Shown here: piece after piece, positions 7,992-20,073 of the stretch | Numbering within the stretch: the stretch's first letter is position 1 | How the letters are laid out: each line of letters starts with the position of its first letter | Source: Gallionellaceae bacterium | Lineage (GTDB): Bacteria > Pseudomonadota > Gammaproteobacteria > Burkholderiales > Gallionellaceae | DNA: 45,153 nt | Reading direction: 5' to 3' | Assembly (NCBI GenBank): GCA_003445795.1 | Contig: DMCN01000094.1 | Coordinates: 1 to 45,153, forward strand | Position numbers and translations under genes: made by a program | The notes under the pieces: model-generated | Told to the model about the DNA's origin: nothing | What the model saw: the letters and a program-made list of their open reading frames with translations, nothing else | The model's database searches: none

Positions 7992-8732
7992 ATGAAAGCC
8001 ATCATCGCCGACGACGAGCTGCATCTCGCGGACGACCTGCAGCGCAGGCTGGGCAAGCTGTGGCCGGAACTGCAGATCGTCGCCGTGCTGCACGATGGCG
8101 TCGCCGCGGCGAAGGCTTTGGGCGAGATCAAACCCGACATCGCTTTCCTCGACATCCGCATGCCGGGGCAAAGCGGACTGGATGCGGCGCGCTCCGCGAC
8201 AGCCGACTGTCGCCTGGTGTTCGTCACCGCCTTCGACGACCATGCGGTACAGGCCTTCGAGCAGGCGGCGGTGGACTATCTGCTGAAGCCGGTCTCGGAA
8301 GAACGATTGCAGCGCTGTGTCGAGCGCTTGCAGCAGCGCAGCATGTTCGCGCCGGATGCCATGCTGGCACGCCTGCAGCAACTGCTGGCGGAGCAGAGTA
8401 AACCGGAACCGCTGCACTGGCTGCGCATCCAGGTCGGTCAGAACGTGCGCATGCTGGCGGTGGATGAGGTGTGTTACTTCCAGTCCGCCGACAAATACAC
8501 TACCGTGCTCACGCGCGATGCCGAGCTGTTGCTGCGCACGCCGCTCAAGGACCTGCTGGTGCAGCTAGACCCCGACCAGTTCTGGCAAGTGCACCGCGGC
8601 ACGCTGGTGAACGTGAAGCAGATCGTCTCCGCGCATCACGATCTGCTCGGCAAGGTCTCGCTCACTCTGCGCGACCGGCCGGAGAAGATCGCGGTGAGCC
8701 GCAGTTACGCGCATCTGTTTCGGCAGATGTGA
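7992..8732 (+). CDS. LytTR-family response regulator
   Basis: 246 residues. The receiver domain (1-120) has acidic pocket D7/D8, phosphoacceptor D54 in FLDIRMPG, T79 and K99 in LLKP. The LytTR DNA-binding domain (about 140-245) shows WLRIQVGQNVRMLAVDEVCYF, FWQVHRGTLVNVKQI and a terminal VSRSYAHLFRQM. Such regulators bind pairs of short direct repeats upstream of target promoters. It is cotranscribed with its kinase and with the ABC/LolA-like genes, so it likely regulates that operon. An alternative in-frame upstream start at 7947 would overlap the kinase gene and adds residues with no receiver homology. Confidence 0.93.
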   Translation: MKAIIADDELHLADDLQRRLGKLWPELQIVAVLHDGVAAAKALGEIKPDIAFLDIRMPGQSGLDAARSATADCRLVFVTAFDDHAVQAFEQAAVDYLLKPVSEERLQRCVERLQQRSMFAPDAMLARLQQLLAEQSKPEPLHWLRIQVGQNVRMLAVDEVCYFQSADKYTTVLTRDAELLLRTPLKDLLVQLDPDQFWQVHRGTLVNVKQIVSAHHDLLGKVSLTLRDRPEKIAVSRSYAHLFRQM

Positions 8733-8748
8733 TCCAAAGGAGATCGTC

Positions 8749-9537
8749 ATGAACAGAAAGACCGCAGTCATCACCGGCGCATCTGGCGGTATCGGCATGG
8801 AGCTGGCGCCCCTGTTCGCGGCACGCGGCTACGACCTGATCCTGGTGGCGCGACGGGCAGACCGTCTGCAGAAACTGGCGGACGATCTCAACAAGATGTA
8901 TGCCGTCTCCGCGAAAACCATTCAGATGGATCTTGCGCAGCCGGGTGCGGGAGCGGCGGTGTGGCAGGAGATCAGCGCCATCACGCCGGATATCGATGTG
9001 CTGGTCAACAACGCGGGTGTCGGCGACTCGGGGGATTTCTCTGACGAGGCGCCGGAGGTCATCGAGCGCATGCTCCATCTCAACGTCAGCACGCTGACTT
9101 CGCTCACGCGCCATGCCCTGCAGGGTATGCTCGCCAGAAAACACGGCAAGATACTCAACGTTGCCTCGCTGGCCGGGTTCCAGCCGGGCGGCCCCGGCAT
9201 GGCGGTGTATTACGCAAGCAAGAGTTATGTATTGTCTTTCTCGCGCGCCATTCGCCGCGAGTTGCGCGGCAGCGGGGTCACGGTGACGACATTGTGTCCG
9301 GGGCCGACAAGCACCGGGTTCGAGGAGACTGCCAAAGCGCAGCGCACGCTGTTGTTCCGCTGGACCAGGCCGATGGCGGCGCGCGATGTGGCACGTGCCG
9401 GTTTTGAGGGGATGCAGCGGGGGCGCGCGGTGGTGGTGCCGGGCCTGTTGAACAAGCTGCTGGCAGTCAGTGCGGGAATGGGGCCGGCGGCCATCGCACT
9501 GGAGGTCAACCGCATCCTGCTGGCGCCAAGGCGCTGA
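8749..9537 (+). CDS. Short-chain dehydrogenase/reductase (classical SDR)
   Basis: 262 residues, normal for a classical SDR. Cofactor motif TGASGGIG (9-16) and R35/R36 after the second strand, favouring NADP(H). NNAG at 87-90, structural N111, catalytic S140, and the Y154/K158 pair in YYASK. The subfamily resembles DltE/YqjQ-type 'uncharacterised oxidoreductases' of COG0300; the substrate cannot be read from sequence. A good ribosome site AAAGGAG precedes the ATG, 16 bp after the response regulator stop, so it may be the last gene of the operon. Its stop lies 2 bp from the end of convergent mltF. Confidence 0.92.
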   Translation: MNRKTAVITGASGGIGMELAPLFAARGYDLILVARRADRLQKLADDLNKMYAVSAKTIQMDLAQPGAGAAVWQEISAITPDIDVLVNNAGVGDSGDFSDEAPEVIERMLHLNVSTLTSLTRHALQGMLARKHGKILNVASLAGFQPGGPGMAVYYASKSYVLSFSRAIRRELRGSGVTVTTLCPGPTSTGFEETAKAQRTLLFRWTRPMAARDVARAGFEGMQRGRAVVVPGLLNKLLAVSAGMGPAAIALEVNRILLAPRR

Positions 9538-9539
9538 GC

Positions 9540-10916
9540 TTAATTGATGAGTTTGCCGACCAGGCCGCGCCAGGGTGTCCCGGGTGGTTGCGATAAGGAG
9601 TGCTGCGTCTCCAGTCGTTTCAGCATGTCGTGATACAGGCGCACGGTCTCGACCAGGATCACCGCTTCGCCGCCGCGCGCCTTGCCGCGTTTGGTGTTCT
9701 TGTATACGGACGGGCGCGCCAGCAGGGGCATCACCCGTTTCACATCCGCCCATACGTCCGGATTCAGACCGGCTTGCGTCGCCAGGATGCGTGCATCCTC
9801 AAGATGACCCATGCCCTGGTTGTAGGCGGCCAAGGCCAGCCATAAGCGGTCCTCCTCGCTGATACGCAAAGGCAATTGCTCCTTGAGCAGCTGCAGATAG
9901 CGCGCGCCGGCGAGGATGCTGGCGTGCGGATCAAGACGGTTCTCCACACCCATGCGGTCGGCGGTCTCCTCGGTCAGCATCATCATGCCGCGCACATTGG
10001 TATAGGAAGTGGCGTTCGGGTCCCAGTGCGATTCCTGGTAGGCCAGTGCGGCCAGCAGCTGCCATTCGATGCCGGTGAGGTCGGCAGCCTCTTCGAACCA
10101 GCGCCGGTAGCGCGGTAGCCGGGTGCGCGACAGGGTGATGAAGGCTTCTGCATCCATCGCGTCCAGCCGGTCGTTGTGGCCGAAGTAGCGATCGAGCAGG
10201 CGGCGCAGGGTGCCGTCCTGTTTTATGCGGCCGAAGAACTGTTGCGCTTCGTCAAAGAGTTTTGCATCGCCGCTGCCGGAGAAGGCCCAGGACAGATCGG
10301 TCGGCGAACCGATGTCCAGTGCTTCGCCCAGGTTGGGATAGAAATTACGCGCTGTGGCCAGTTGCTCTTCGTTGGCCAGCGTGCAGTCGAGTTTGCCGTC
10401 GGCGACTTCTTCCAGCAGTTCCGCGGGCGAGGTATCGCGCCGCGACTTCCATCCCAGCCGGTCATGTTCTCGTTGCGCGTGACGCAGGGCGGCCTCCTGC
10501 GGCGAACCCGCAGCGACGACCAGATCGTGGCCGGCAAGATCATTGATGCTGCCCGGCTCGAAGTCATGGCAGACCAGCAGTTCGACCAGTGTCTGGTAGG
10601 TCTGGCCGAAGCGCAGGGGATAGTCGGTGCTGCTGCGGGCGGCGGTGGCCAGATGTGCCTGACGCGAGGCCAGTGCCGGCAAGGCCTGGTCGATGTTCAT
10701 CGGGATGGTCTTCACTCTTACCTGCAGGTGCTGGGCGAACAGGCCGGCCAGATCGGTCTCGAAAGCGTTCTCGGCTTCCATCTCGGCGGGCGGCACGATG
10801 ACCACCAATTCGCCCTGGCGCCAATCCGGCAGGGGGTCGACGGCGGTGGTCTTGACCCAGAGCCAGGCACAGAGGGTGATGACGACAGCGATCTGAAGGG
10901 GGAGCAAGCTGCGCAT
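9540..10916 (-). CDS. mltF: Membrane-bound lytic murein transglycosylase F
   Basis: 458 residues. An N-terminal hydrophobic segment (LLPLQIAVVITLCAWLWV) anchors or exports the protein. Residues about 35-250 form the SBP_bac_3-like regulatory domain (GELVVIVPP, DLAGHDLVVAAGSPQE, LDRYFGHND). Residues about 270-440 form the SLT lysozyme-like domain with catalytic E295 in LAYQESHWDP, followed by VRGMMMLTEETA and LALAAYNQGMGHLEDA. MltF cleaves peptidoglycan glycan strands with formation of 1,6-anhydro ends at the outer membrane. The signal sequence lacks a clear lipobox. The gene ends almost tail to tail with the SDR gene, with only 2 bp between stops. Confidence 0.95.
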   Translation of the reverse strand: MRSLLPLQIAVVITLCAWLWVKTTAVDPLPDWRQGELVVIVPPAEMEAENAFETDLAGLFAQHLQVRVKTIPMNIDQALPALASRQAHLATAARSSTDYPLRFGQTYQTLVELLVCHDFEPGSINDLAGHDLVVAAGSPQEAALRHAQREHDRLGWKSRRDTSPAELLEEVADGKLDCTLANEEQLATARNFYPNLGEALDIGSPTDLSWAFSGSGDAKLFDEAQQFFGRIKQDGTLRRLLDRYFGHNDRLDAMDAEAFITLSRTRLPRYRRWFEEAADLTGIEWQLLAALAYQESHWDPNATSYTNVRGMMMLTEETADRMGVENRLDPHASILAGARYLQLLKEQLPLRISEEDRLWLALAAYNQGMGHLEDARILATQAGLNPDVWADVKRVMPLLARPSVYKNTKRGKARGGEAVILVETVRLYHDMLKRLETQHSLSQPPGTPWRGLVGKLIN

Positions 10917-11013
10917 GAGAACATTCTGCCCGAATTTCGCGGCTTGCTGGTAAAATGCGCGCCCTTCGGAGGACGGCCTGTTGCAAATAAGCCGTCAACC
11001 GGAACAGAGTCTC

Positions 11014-11141
<128 letters not shown>

Positions 11142-11179
11142 CGCAGTGGAAGTGTGGACGAACCTCCTGGGTTAGACAA

Positions 11180-11266
11180 GCGAGCACTGCTCGCGCAGGA
11201 CGCCCGCAGGGCGGTCCCGAAGGGATGAAGCTTTCGCGGAGGCAACGCGAAAGCTTCACAATCCCT
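11180..11266. repeat. Cluster of three hairpins downstream of tRNA-Ser
   Basis: Three successive inverted repeats: GCGAGCA-C-TGCTCGC (11180-11194), GGACGCCC...GGGCGGTCC (11198-11217) and GAAGCTTTCGCG-GAGGCAA-CGCGAAAGCTTC (11227-11257). The last is extended by AGGGAT/ATCCCT at 11221-11226 and 11261-11266. The stretch 11142-11404 has no other recognisable gene. It looks like REP-type or remnant mobile DNA. Confidence 0.55.
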
Positions 11267-11287
11267 CCCGTAGCTAATTAGTGATAC

Positions 11288-11323
11288 GCCGCCCTGTGGG
11301 TGGTTTCCAATTTGCGCGGCGGA
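11288..11323. repeat. Degenerate second copy of the tRNA-downstream terminator region
   Basis: This 36-bp stretch (starting GCCGCCCTGTGGG and ending GCGCGGCGGA) aligns with 11113-11150 (ACCGCCCC..TGTGGGCGG, ending GCGCAGTGGA) with few differences and two or three small gaps. It appears to be a decayed duplicate, about 175 bp downstream of the intact copy. Confidence 0.4.
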
Positions 11324-11404
11324 ATCGGACGCACAATCTCACCCCCTTCGCGCCATACGCGCATACAATGCCGATAGTCAGATGTATTAGAAAAGGTGGC
11401 TGTC

Positions 11405-11665
11405 ATGAACGTATCGTACGACCAGGGGGCGCCTGCCCAAAATGGCGGAGCCGAGCGCCGCACCAATCAACATTTGCGCGAGATATTCGATCAGGCCTAC
11501 CACGTTGCCAGCCCAATGCTGGATGCAAGCCTGTCCGGCTCGACACATTTCCTGCGCATCACGCTGCATGACGCCTTTCCCAAACTGCACCAGCAGGACA
11601 TCGCCATCCTTTGCGTCGCTGTAGAGCGTGTCCACCGCGAGCGCGTCAAGGCCGGAACCCAATAG
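11405..11665 (+). CDS. Small hypothetical protein
   Basis: 86 residues, starting MNVSYDQGAPAQNGG. No family recognised. No signal peptide or membrane segment. Residues 23-85 look like a compact mixed fold (LREIFDQAYHVASPML, then FLRITLHDAFPKLHQQDIAILCVAVERVH). Codon use has the strong GC third-position bias of the neighbouring genes, which supports it being real. AAGG at 11393-11396 lies before the ATG; a GTG at 11396 is an alternative start adding three residues. It sits between tRNA-Ser and dnaE in the same orientation as dnaE, with about 108 bp before the dnaE start. Confidence 0.55.
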   Translation: MNVSYDQGAPAQNGGAERRTNQHLREIFDQAYHVASPMLDASLSGSTHFLRITLHDAFPKLHQQDIAILCVAVERVHRERVKAGTQ

Positions 11666-11732
11666 ATACACCACTCCCGGCGCCATCTTTCTGAACAGGG
11701 GCGGCGGCAATTTCTTTCGGGGCCGAACGGCC

Positions 11733-11767
11733 CGCGGTGATAAAATCTCGGCGAGATTTTTACCGCG
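11733..11767. promoter_or_regulatory. Hairpin directly before the dnaE start
   Basis: AAAATCTC (11742-11749), loop GGC, GAGATTTT (11753-11760), flanked by a second complementary pair CGCGGT (11733-11738) and ACCGCG (11762-11767). It ends 6 bp before the dnaE ATG. It could be a weak terminator of the small upstream gene or a leader structure; TAAAAT at 11741-11746 could alternatively serve as a -10 element. Confidence 0.5.
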
Positions 11768-11773
11768 AGCATC

Positions 11774-15310
<3,537 letters not shown>

Positions 15311-15347
15311 CCCTTTTTAAGAATCAAATATTTTTCGTCATTTTTCT

Positions 15348-15365
15348 CCGTACGTTAGCGTACGG
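15348..15365. promoter_or_regulatory. Palindrome CCGTACG-TTAG-CGTACGG between dnaE and the CheBR gene
   Basis: A perfect 7-bp stem with a TTAG loop, 38 bp after the dnaE stop and 91 bp before the next ATG. It is preceded by T runs but not followed by one, so on the plus strand it is a poor terminator. It may be an operator or an RNA hairpin; function unknown. The rest of the 145-bp gap is AT-rich (promoter-like) without a confident -35/-10 pair. Confidence 0.4.
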
Positions 15366-15455
15366 AACTGATTTAGTTTGCTCGTTATCCTCCGAGTAGG
15401 GGGATTTTGAGGTAGTCTTGCGAGCAGTAAAAAGCATACTGGTGAGCGGAAAGTC

Positions 15456-18400
15456 ATGGTTCGGGCTGTTAAAAAGAAAAAAACAAGCGGGGATGTGCCG
15501 GAGATAAAAGATGATGGTGTATCTATTGATACGCCGGACAATCCGCCGCGAGCGCTGCGACCTTATCTGGTGGGAATCGGAGCTTCCGCAGGCGGCCTCG
15601 AAGCGCTTTCCGCGCTGATCGCGGCTCTGCCCACCGATCTCGGTATCTCCTACGTCGTCCTTCAGCATCTTTCCCCGACTCACCGCAGCATGATGGCGCA
15701 ACTGCTCGGCCGCGAGACCGCGATGGCCGTGCAGGAAGTGGAGAACGGCATACAACCCGAGCCGGACACCATCTACGTCGCCCCGGCCAGCAACAACGTC
15801 AAACTGAAAGACGGCTGTTTCGAACTCATCGAAGGCCCGCGCGAGGCATCGCCGCGTCCCTCGGTCAGCATGTTCCTCACCTCGCTGGCTGAAGAGAAGA
15901 TCGAGGACGCCATCGGCGTCATCCTTTCCGGCACCGGCAGCGACGGTGCCTCCGGGCTGCGCGACATCAAGGCGGCGGGCGGCTACACCTTTGCGCAGGA
16001 CCCGCAGACCGCCAAATATACCGGCATGCCGCAATCCGCCATCGATACCGGCTGTGTGGACTGGGTGTTGTCGCCGGAAGAGATCGCCAAAGAGATCGCC
16101 ATCATTGCGCGCTCGCACGGCACGGTCACCGTCGCCAACAAGCCGCCGGTCGGCGCGACCACGCTGAAGAAGCTGCTGATCAAGGTCAAACAGCAGACGC
16201 GCATCGATTTTTCCGGTTACAAGGAAGGCACGCTGTGGCGCCGCATCGAGCGGCGCATGGCGGCATGTCATGTGAACGATCTCGACGATTACCTGACGCT
16301 GGTCGACAACAATCCGGAAGAGCTGGAACATCTGGGCAAGGACATCCTGATTTCGGTCACTGCCTTCTTCCGCGACCCGGCATCGTTCGGCGCATTGCGC
16401 GCCATGCTGAACAGCATCCTACAGACCAAACGCCCGGGCGACGAGATCCGCATCTGGGTGCCGGCCTGCGCCACGGGCGAGGAAGCCTACACACTCGCGA
16501 TCATGCTGGCCGAGACACTGGGCCCGAACATCAACCAGTTCCGCATCCAGATCTTCGCCACCGACATCGACCTCAATGCACTGGCGGTCGCCCGCAAAGG
16601 TTCCTACGCCGAGAGCGCGCTGGCCGATCTGGAACCGGGCTTGGCGATCCGTTATTTCCAGAAGGTCGGTAACCGCCTGGAAGTGTCGCGCACCCTGCGC
16701 GACATGGTGGTGGTGGCGCGCCAGGATCTGGTGCAGGACCCGCCCTTCCTGCGCCTCGATCTGGTGAGCTGCCGCAATGTGCTCATCTACCTGCAGAACG
16801 ATTTGCAGGCCAAGGTGTTGTCGACTTTCCATTACAGCCTGAATCCCAACGGTCTGCTGTTCCTCGGCAAATCGGAAGGCATCTTCCAGCAGGAGGCGCT
16901 GTTCGAGGTGCTGGACAAGTCGGCGCGCATCTACCGGCGCTGTGCGGGCGAATCGAGACTCAGCGTGTCGGCTTTCCGCTTGCCGGACATGGCGGAACGC
17001 AGCGTCCCCAAGGTCGTCGCCGATTCCGAGTTGCGCTTACTGAACGAGGCGGTGCGCCGCTATGTCCCGGTCACCGTGCTAATCAACAGCACTTTCGACA
17101 TTTTGCACATGCACGGCGATGTCGGCCCGTTTCTCACTGTCGTTCCCGGCAAACCTAACTTCAACCTGCAGAATCTGCTGCACCGCGAACTGCGCGCCGA
17201 TCTGCAATTGCTGCAGCACCAGGCAGAACACAAACAGGAATCGGCGGTCGGCCGTTCGCATGTCATCAAGATCGGCGGTGAATCGCGCGACGTGCGCCTG
17301 GTCGTTCACCCGCTGGATCGTGGCGTTGTCAACCCGTTCTTCCTGGTTTCCTTCGAGATCATGCCGCAGGCTGTATTGGCGACGGGGTCGGATGATTCCG
17401 TACCGGTCAGTGCGGAGGGACGTAACGTCCGTGAATTGGAAGAGGAACTGATCTCCACCCGCGAACGCCTGCAAACGGTAATCGAGGAGCTGGAGACTTC
17501 GAACGAGGAGATGCAGGCGCTCAACGAGGAAGTGGTTGCCGCCAACGAAGAACTGCAATCCTCCAACGAGGAGCTGGAGGCGGCCAACGAAGAGCTGCAA
17601 TCCACCAACGAGGAACTGACCACCGTCAATGAAGAATTGCAAGTGCGCACCGGCGAACTGAGTGACCTGTTCAATGATCTGGAAAATATCCAGAACAGCG
17701 TCGGCTTCCCGGTCATGGTGTGCAATGCCGGACTTGAACTGATTCGCTTCAACAGCCCGGCGGCGGCGCTGTTCTCGCTTTCCACCGTCTCGATCAAACA
17801 GCCCATCACAAACATGCGCCTGCCGGTCGGGATGAAGGAATTCTCCACGGCCGTGCATGAGGCCATCACCAGCAACCGGGTCGGAGAGACGCATATCTTC
17901 TCCAACGAGCGCCATTACCTGCTGCATGTCTCGCCGTACGAGACGAAGCTGCGCGGCACCCGCGGCGCGATCATCGTGCTGCTGGATCATACCGAGCGGC
18001 TGGTTGCGGAGCGGGATACGCGCAAGAACCGCGAGATATTGCTGGCGATCATGAATAACTCCACTTCCATCATTTCCCTCAAGGATCTGGCGGGTCGTTA
18101 CGAATTCGTGAATAGCCAGTTCGAGAAATTCTTTGGTTTGTCATCGCAGGACTTGTTGGGCAAGACCGACACGCAGGTGATGTCGCGCAAGATCGCCGAC
18201 GATTTCCGCACCAAGGAGCTTGATGTGGTGCGCCTGCGCACCTCGCTGGAGTTCGAGGATCATCTGGCGTTTTCGACGGGCCAGGAGCGCTTCCTGCATT
18301 CGATACGTTTCCCGTTGCTGACCGAAGACGGTGTGGTGTACAGCATCTGTACCCAGTCAGCCGATGTCACCGAGCACAAACGCGCGGAGGACCAGTTGCG

Positions 18401-20057
18401 TCTGGCGGCGCGGGTGTTCGACCGTTCCGGCGAGGGGATTGTGGTCACCGATGCGCATCAGCGGATTCTGACCGTCAACCATGCTTTCACTCAGGTGACC
18501 GGCTATTCACCCGAGGAAGCGATCGGCGGCACGCCCAAGATGCTGGCTTCCGGCAAGCAGGATGCCTCCTTCTACAAGAGCATGTGGTCGCATCTGGAGA
18601 CCCACGGCTGGTGGCAGGGCGAGGTCTGGAACAAGCGCAAGACCGGCGAGGTCTATCCGGAGTGGCTCACCATCAATGCTGTGCACGATCCGGAAGGCAA
18701 TGTCATCAACTACGTCGGTATCTTCAGCGACATTTCCGTGGTCAAGGAGTCGCAGCGCAAGGTCGAGTTCCTGGCCACGCACGATGAACTGACCGGCTTG
18801 CCCAACCGCGCGCTGTTCCTGGATCGTCTGCGCCAGGCTATCGCGCACTCCGAGCGCAGCGAGAGCACCTTCGCCGTGCTGTTCATCGATCTGGACAACT
18901 TCAAGGTCATCAACGACTCGATGGGGCATGCCGCCGGCGACGACCTGCTCAAGGAGATATCTGCACGTTTGCGCGACTGCGTGCGCGGCGGGGATACGGT
19001 GGCGCGTTTCGGCGGCGACGAGTTCGCGCTGCTGATCGAGGAAGCATCCGTCGCCGAGGCGGAAATGACGGCGCACCGCATCGCCGACGCCATGCTGCGT
19101 CCGCATCCCATCGGGCGGCAGAACGTCTATCCCGGCGCCAGCATCGGCATCTGTCTCTATCCCAACGACGGCGTCGATCCGGAGACCCTGTTGAAGAACG
19201 CCGACAGCGCCATGTATCAGGCCAAGGACGGCGGCAAACGCGGGCACCATTTCTTCACCGACGAACTGAAACGGGTCGCCGACGAGCGCCTCAAGCTGGA
19301 GACCGAGTTGCGCGGCGCCATCGAGCGCGACGAATTGTTCCTGATGTACCAGCCGCAAGTCGATATCGGCAGCGGCCGCCTGGTTGGCGTCGAGGCGCTG
19401 GTACGCTGGCAACATCCGGCCGAGGGTTTGATCCCGCCCTCGAAGTTCATCCCGCTGGCGGAGAAGACTGGCATCATCGACCGCCTCGGCGAATGGGTCG
19501 CCGCGACGGCGTGCAGGCAGATGGCGGCATGGGTCAAGCAGGGGCACGCTATTCCGCGCGTCTCCATCAATGTCTCGCCCTACCAGTTCCGTCGCAGCAA
19601 CATCCCCGCAATGATGTTGCGCCTGCTCAGTCAGCACGGTCTCGATGCCCACCGAGTGATGCTGGAGCTGACCGAAAGTGCACTGGCCGAAGATACCGAG
19701 CAGGCACAGCAGGTGTTGCAGGAACTGAAGTCTCTGGGTATCCGTCTCAGCATCGACGATTTCGGCACGGGCTATTCATCGCTCGCCTATCTGCGCCGCC
19801 TGCCGATCTTTGAATTGAAGATCGCGCAGAACTTCGTCACTGATATCGCGCACGATGCGGATGCCCAAGCCATCGCCAAGACCATCCTGTTGATGGCGCA
19901 GGCGCTGGGTTTCAGCGTGGTGGCGGAAGGCATCGAGACAGAAGATCAGTTGGCAGTGTTGCGCAATGCGGGATGCGATATCGGGCAGGGCTATCTGTTC
20001 GCGCATCCGCTGCGTAGCGAGGAACTGATCGCCCGTTTTGGCAGCGGCGTGCAGTGA
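15456..20057 (+). CDS. CheB-CheR-PAS-GGDEF-EAL signalling protein
   Basis: A 1533-residue cytoplasmic multidomain protein. CheB methylesterase domain (about 35-225) with triad S44 (GASAGG), H71 (LQHLSP) and D163 (GTGSDGA). CheR methyltransferase domain (about 240-500) with SAM motif WVPACATGEEAYTLA and DLVSCRNVLIYL. A long glutamate-rich coiled coil (about 660-740) built on repeats of SNEELEAANEELQ. Three PAS domains (about 745-1110). GGDEF cyclase domain with GGDEF at 1186-1190, and EAL phosphodiesterase domain with EAL at 1313-1315, ELTES and DDFGTGYSS. No receiver domain is fused to CheB. In the EAL domain the usual LKID is LKIA (residue 1457 region), an altered but not catalytic-lysine position. 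It may link chemoreceptor-type methylation to c-di-GMP turnover. The Crp-like gene follows after 16 bp. Confidence 0.93.
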   Translation: MVRAVKKKKTSGDVPEIKDDGVSIDTPDNPPRALRPYLVGIGASAGGLEALSALIAALPTDLGISYVVLQHLSPTHRSMMAQLLGRETAMAVQEVENGIQPEPDTIYVAPASNNVKLKDGCFELIEGPREASPRPSVSMFLTSLAEEKIEDAIGVILSGTGSDGASGLRDIKAAGGYTFAQDPQTAKYTGMPQSAIDTGCVDWVLSPEEIAKEIAIIARSHGTVTVANKPPVGATTLKKLLIKVKQQTRIDFSGYKEGTLWRRIERRMAACHVNDLDDYLTLVDNNPEELEHLGKDILISVTAFFRDPASFGALRAMLNSILQTKRPGDEIRIWVPACATGEEAYTLAIMLAETLGPNINQFRIQIFATDIDLNALAVARKGSYAESALADLEPGLAIRYFQKVGNRLEVSRTLRDMVVVARQDLVQDPPFLRLDLVSCRNVLIYLQNDLQAKVLSTFHYSLNPNGLLFLGKSEGIFQQEALFEVLDKSARIYRRCAGESRLSVSAFRLPDMAERSVPKVVADSELRLLNEAVRRYVPVTVLINSTFDILHMHGDVGPFLTVVPGKPNFNLQNLLHRELRADLQLLQHQAEHKQESAVGRSHVIKIGGESRDVRLVVHPLDRGVVNPFFLVSFEIMPQAVLATGSDDSVPVSAEGRNVRELEEELISTRERLQTVIEELETSNEEMQALNEEVVAANEELQSSNEELEAANEELQSTNEELTTVNEELQVRTGELSDLFNDLENIQNSVGFPVMVCNAGLELIRFNSPAAALFSLSTVSIKQPITNMRLPVGMKEFSTAVHEAITSNRVGETHIFSNERHYLLHVSPYETKLRGTRGAIIVLLDHTERLVAERDTRKNREILLAIMNNSTSIISLKDLAGRYEFVNSQFEKFFGLSSQDLLGKTDTQVMSRKIADDFRTKELDVVRLRTSLEFEDHLAFSTGQERFLHSIRFPLLTEDGVVYSICTQSADVTEHKRAEDQLRLAARVFDRSGEGIVVTDAHQRILTVNHAFTQVTGYSPEEAIGGTPKMLASGKQDASFYKSMWSHLETHGWWQGEVWNKRKTGEVYPEWLTINAVHDPEGNVINYVGIFSDISVVKESQRKVEFLATHDELTGLPNRALFLDRLRQAIAHSERSESTFAVLFIDLDNFKVINDSMGHAAGDDLLKEISARLRDCVRGGDTVARFGGDEFALLIEEASVAEAEMTAHRIADAMLRPHPIGRQNVYPGASIGICLYPNDGVDPETLLKNADSAMYQAKDGGKRGHHFFTDELKRVADERLKLETELRGAIERDELFLMYQPQVDIGSGRLVGVEALVRWQHPAEGLIPPSKFIPLAEKTGIIDRLGEWVAATACRQMAAWVKQGHAIPRVSINVSPYQFRRSNIPAMMLRLLSQHGLDAHRVMLELTESALAEDTEQAQQVLQELKSLGIRLSIDDFGTGYSSLAYLRRLPIFELKIAQNFVTDIAHDADAQAIAKTILLMAQALGFSVVAEGIETEDQLAVLRNAGCDIGQGYLFAHPLRSEELIARFGSGVQ

Positions 20058-20073
20058 TCGGGGGGTGAGCAAA

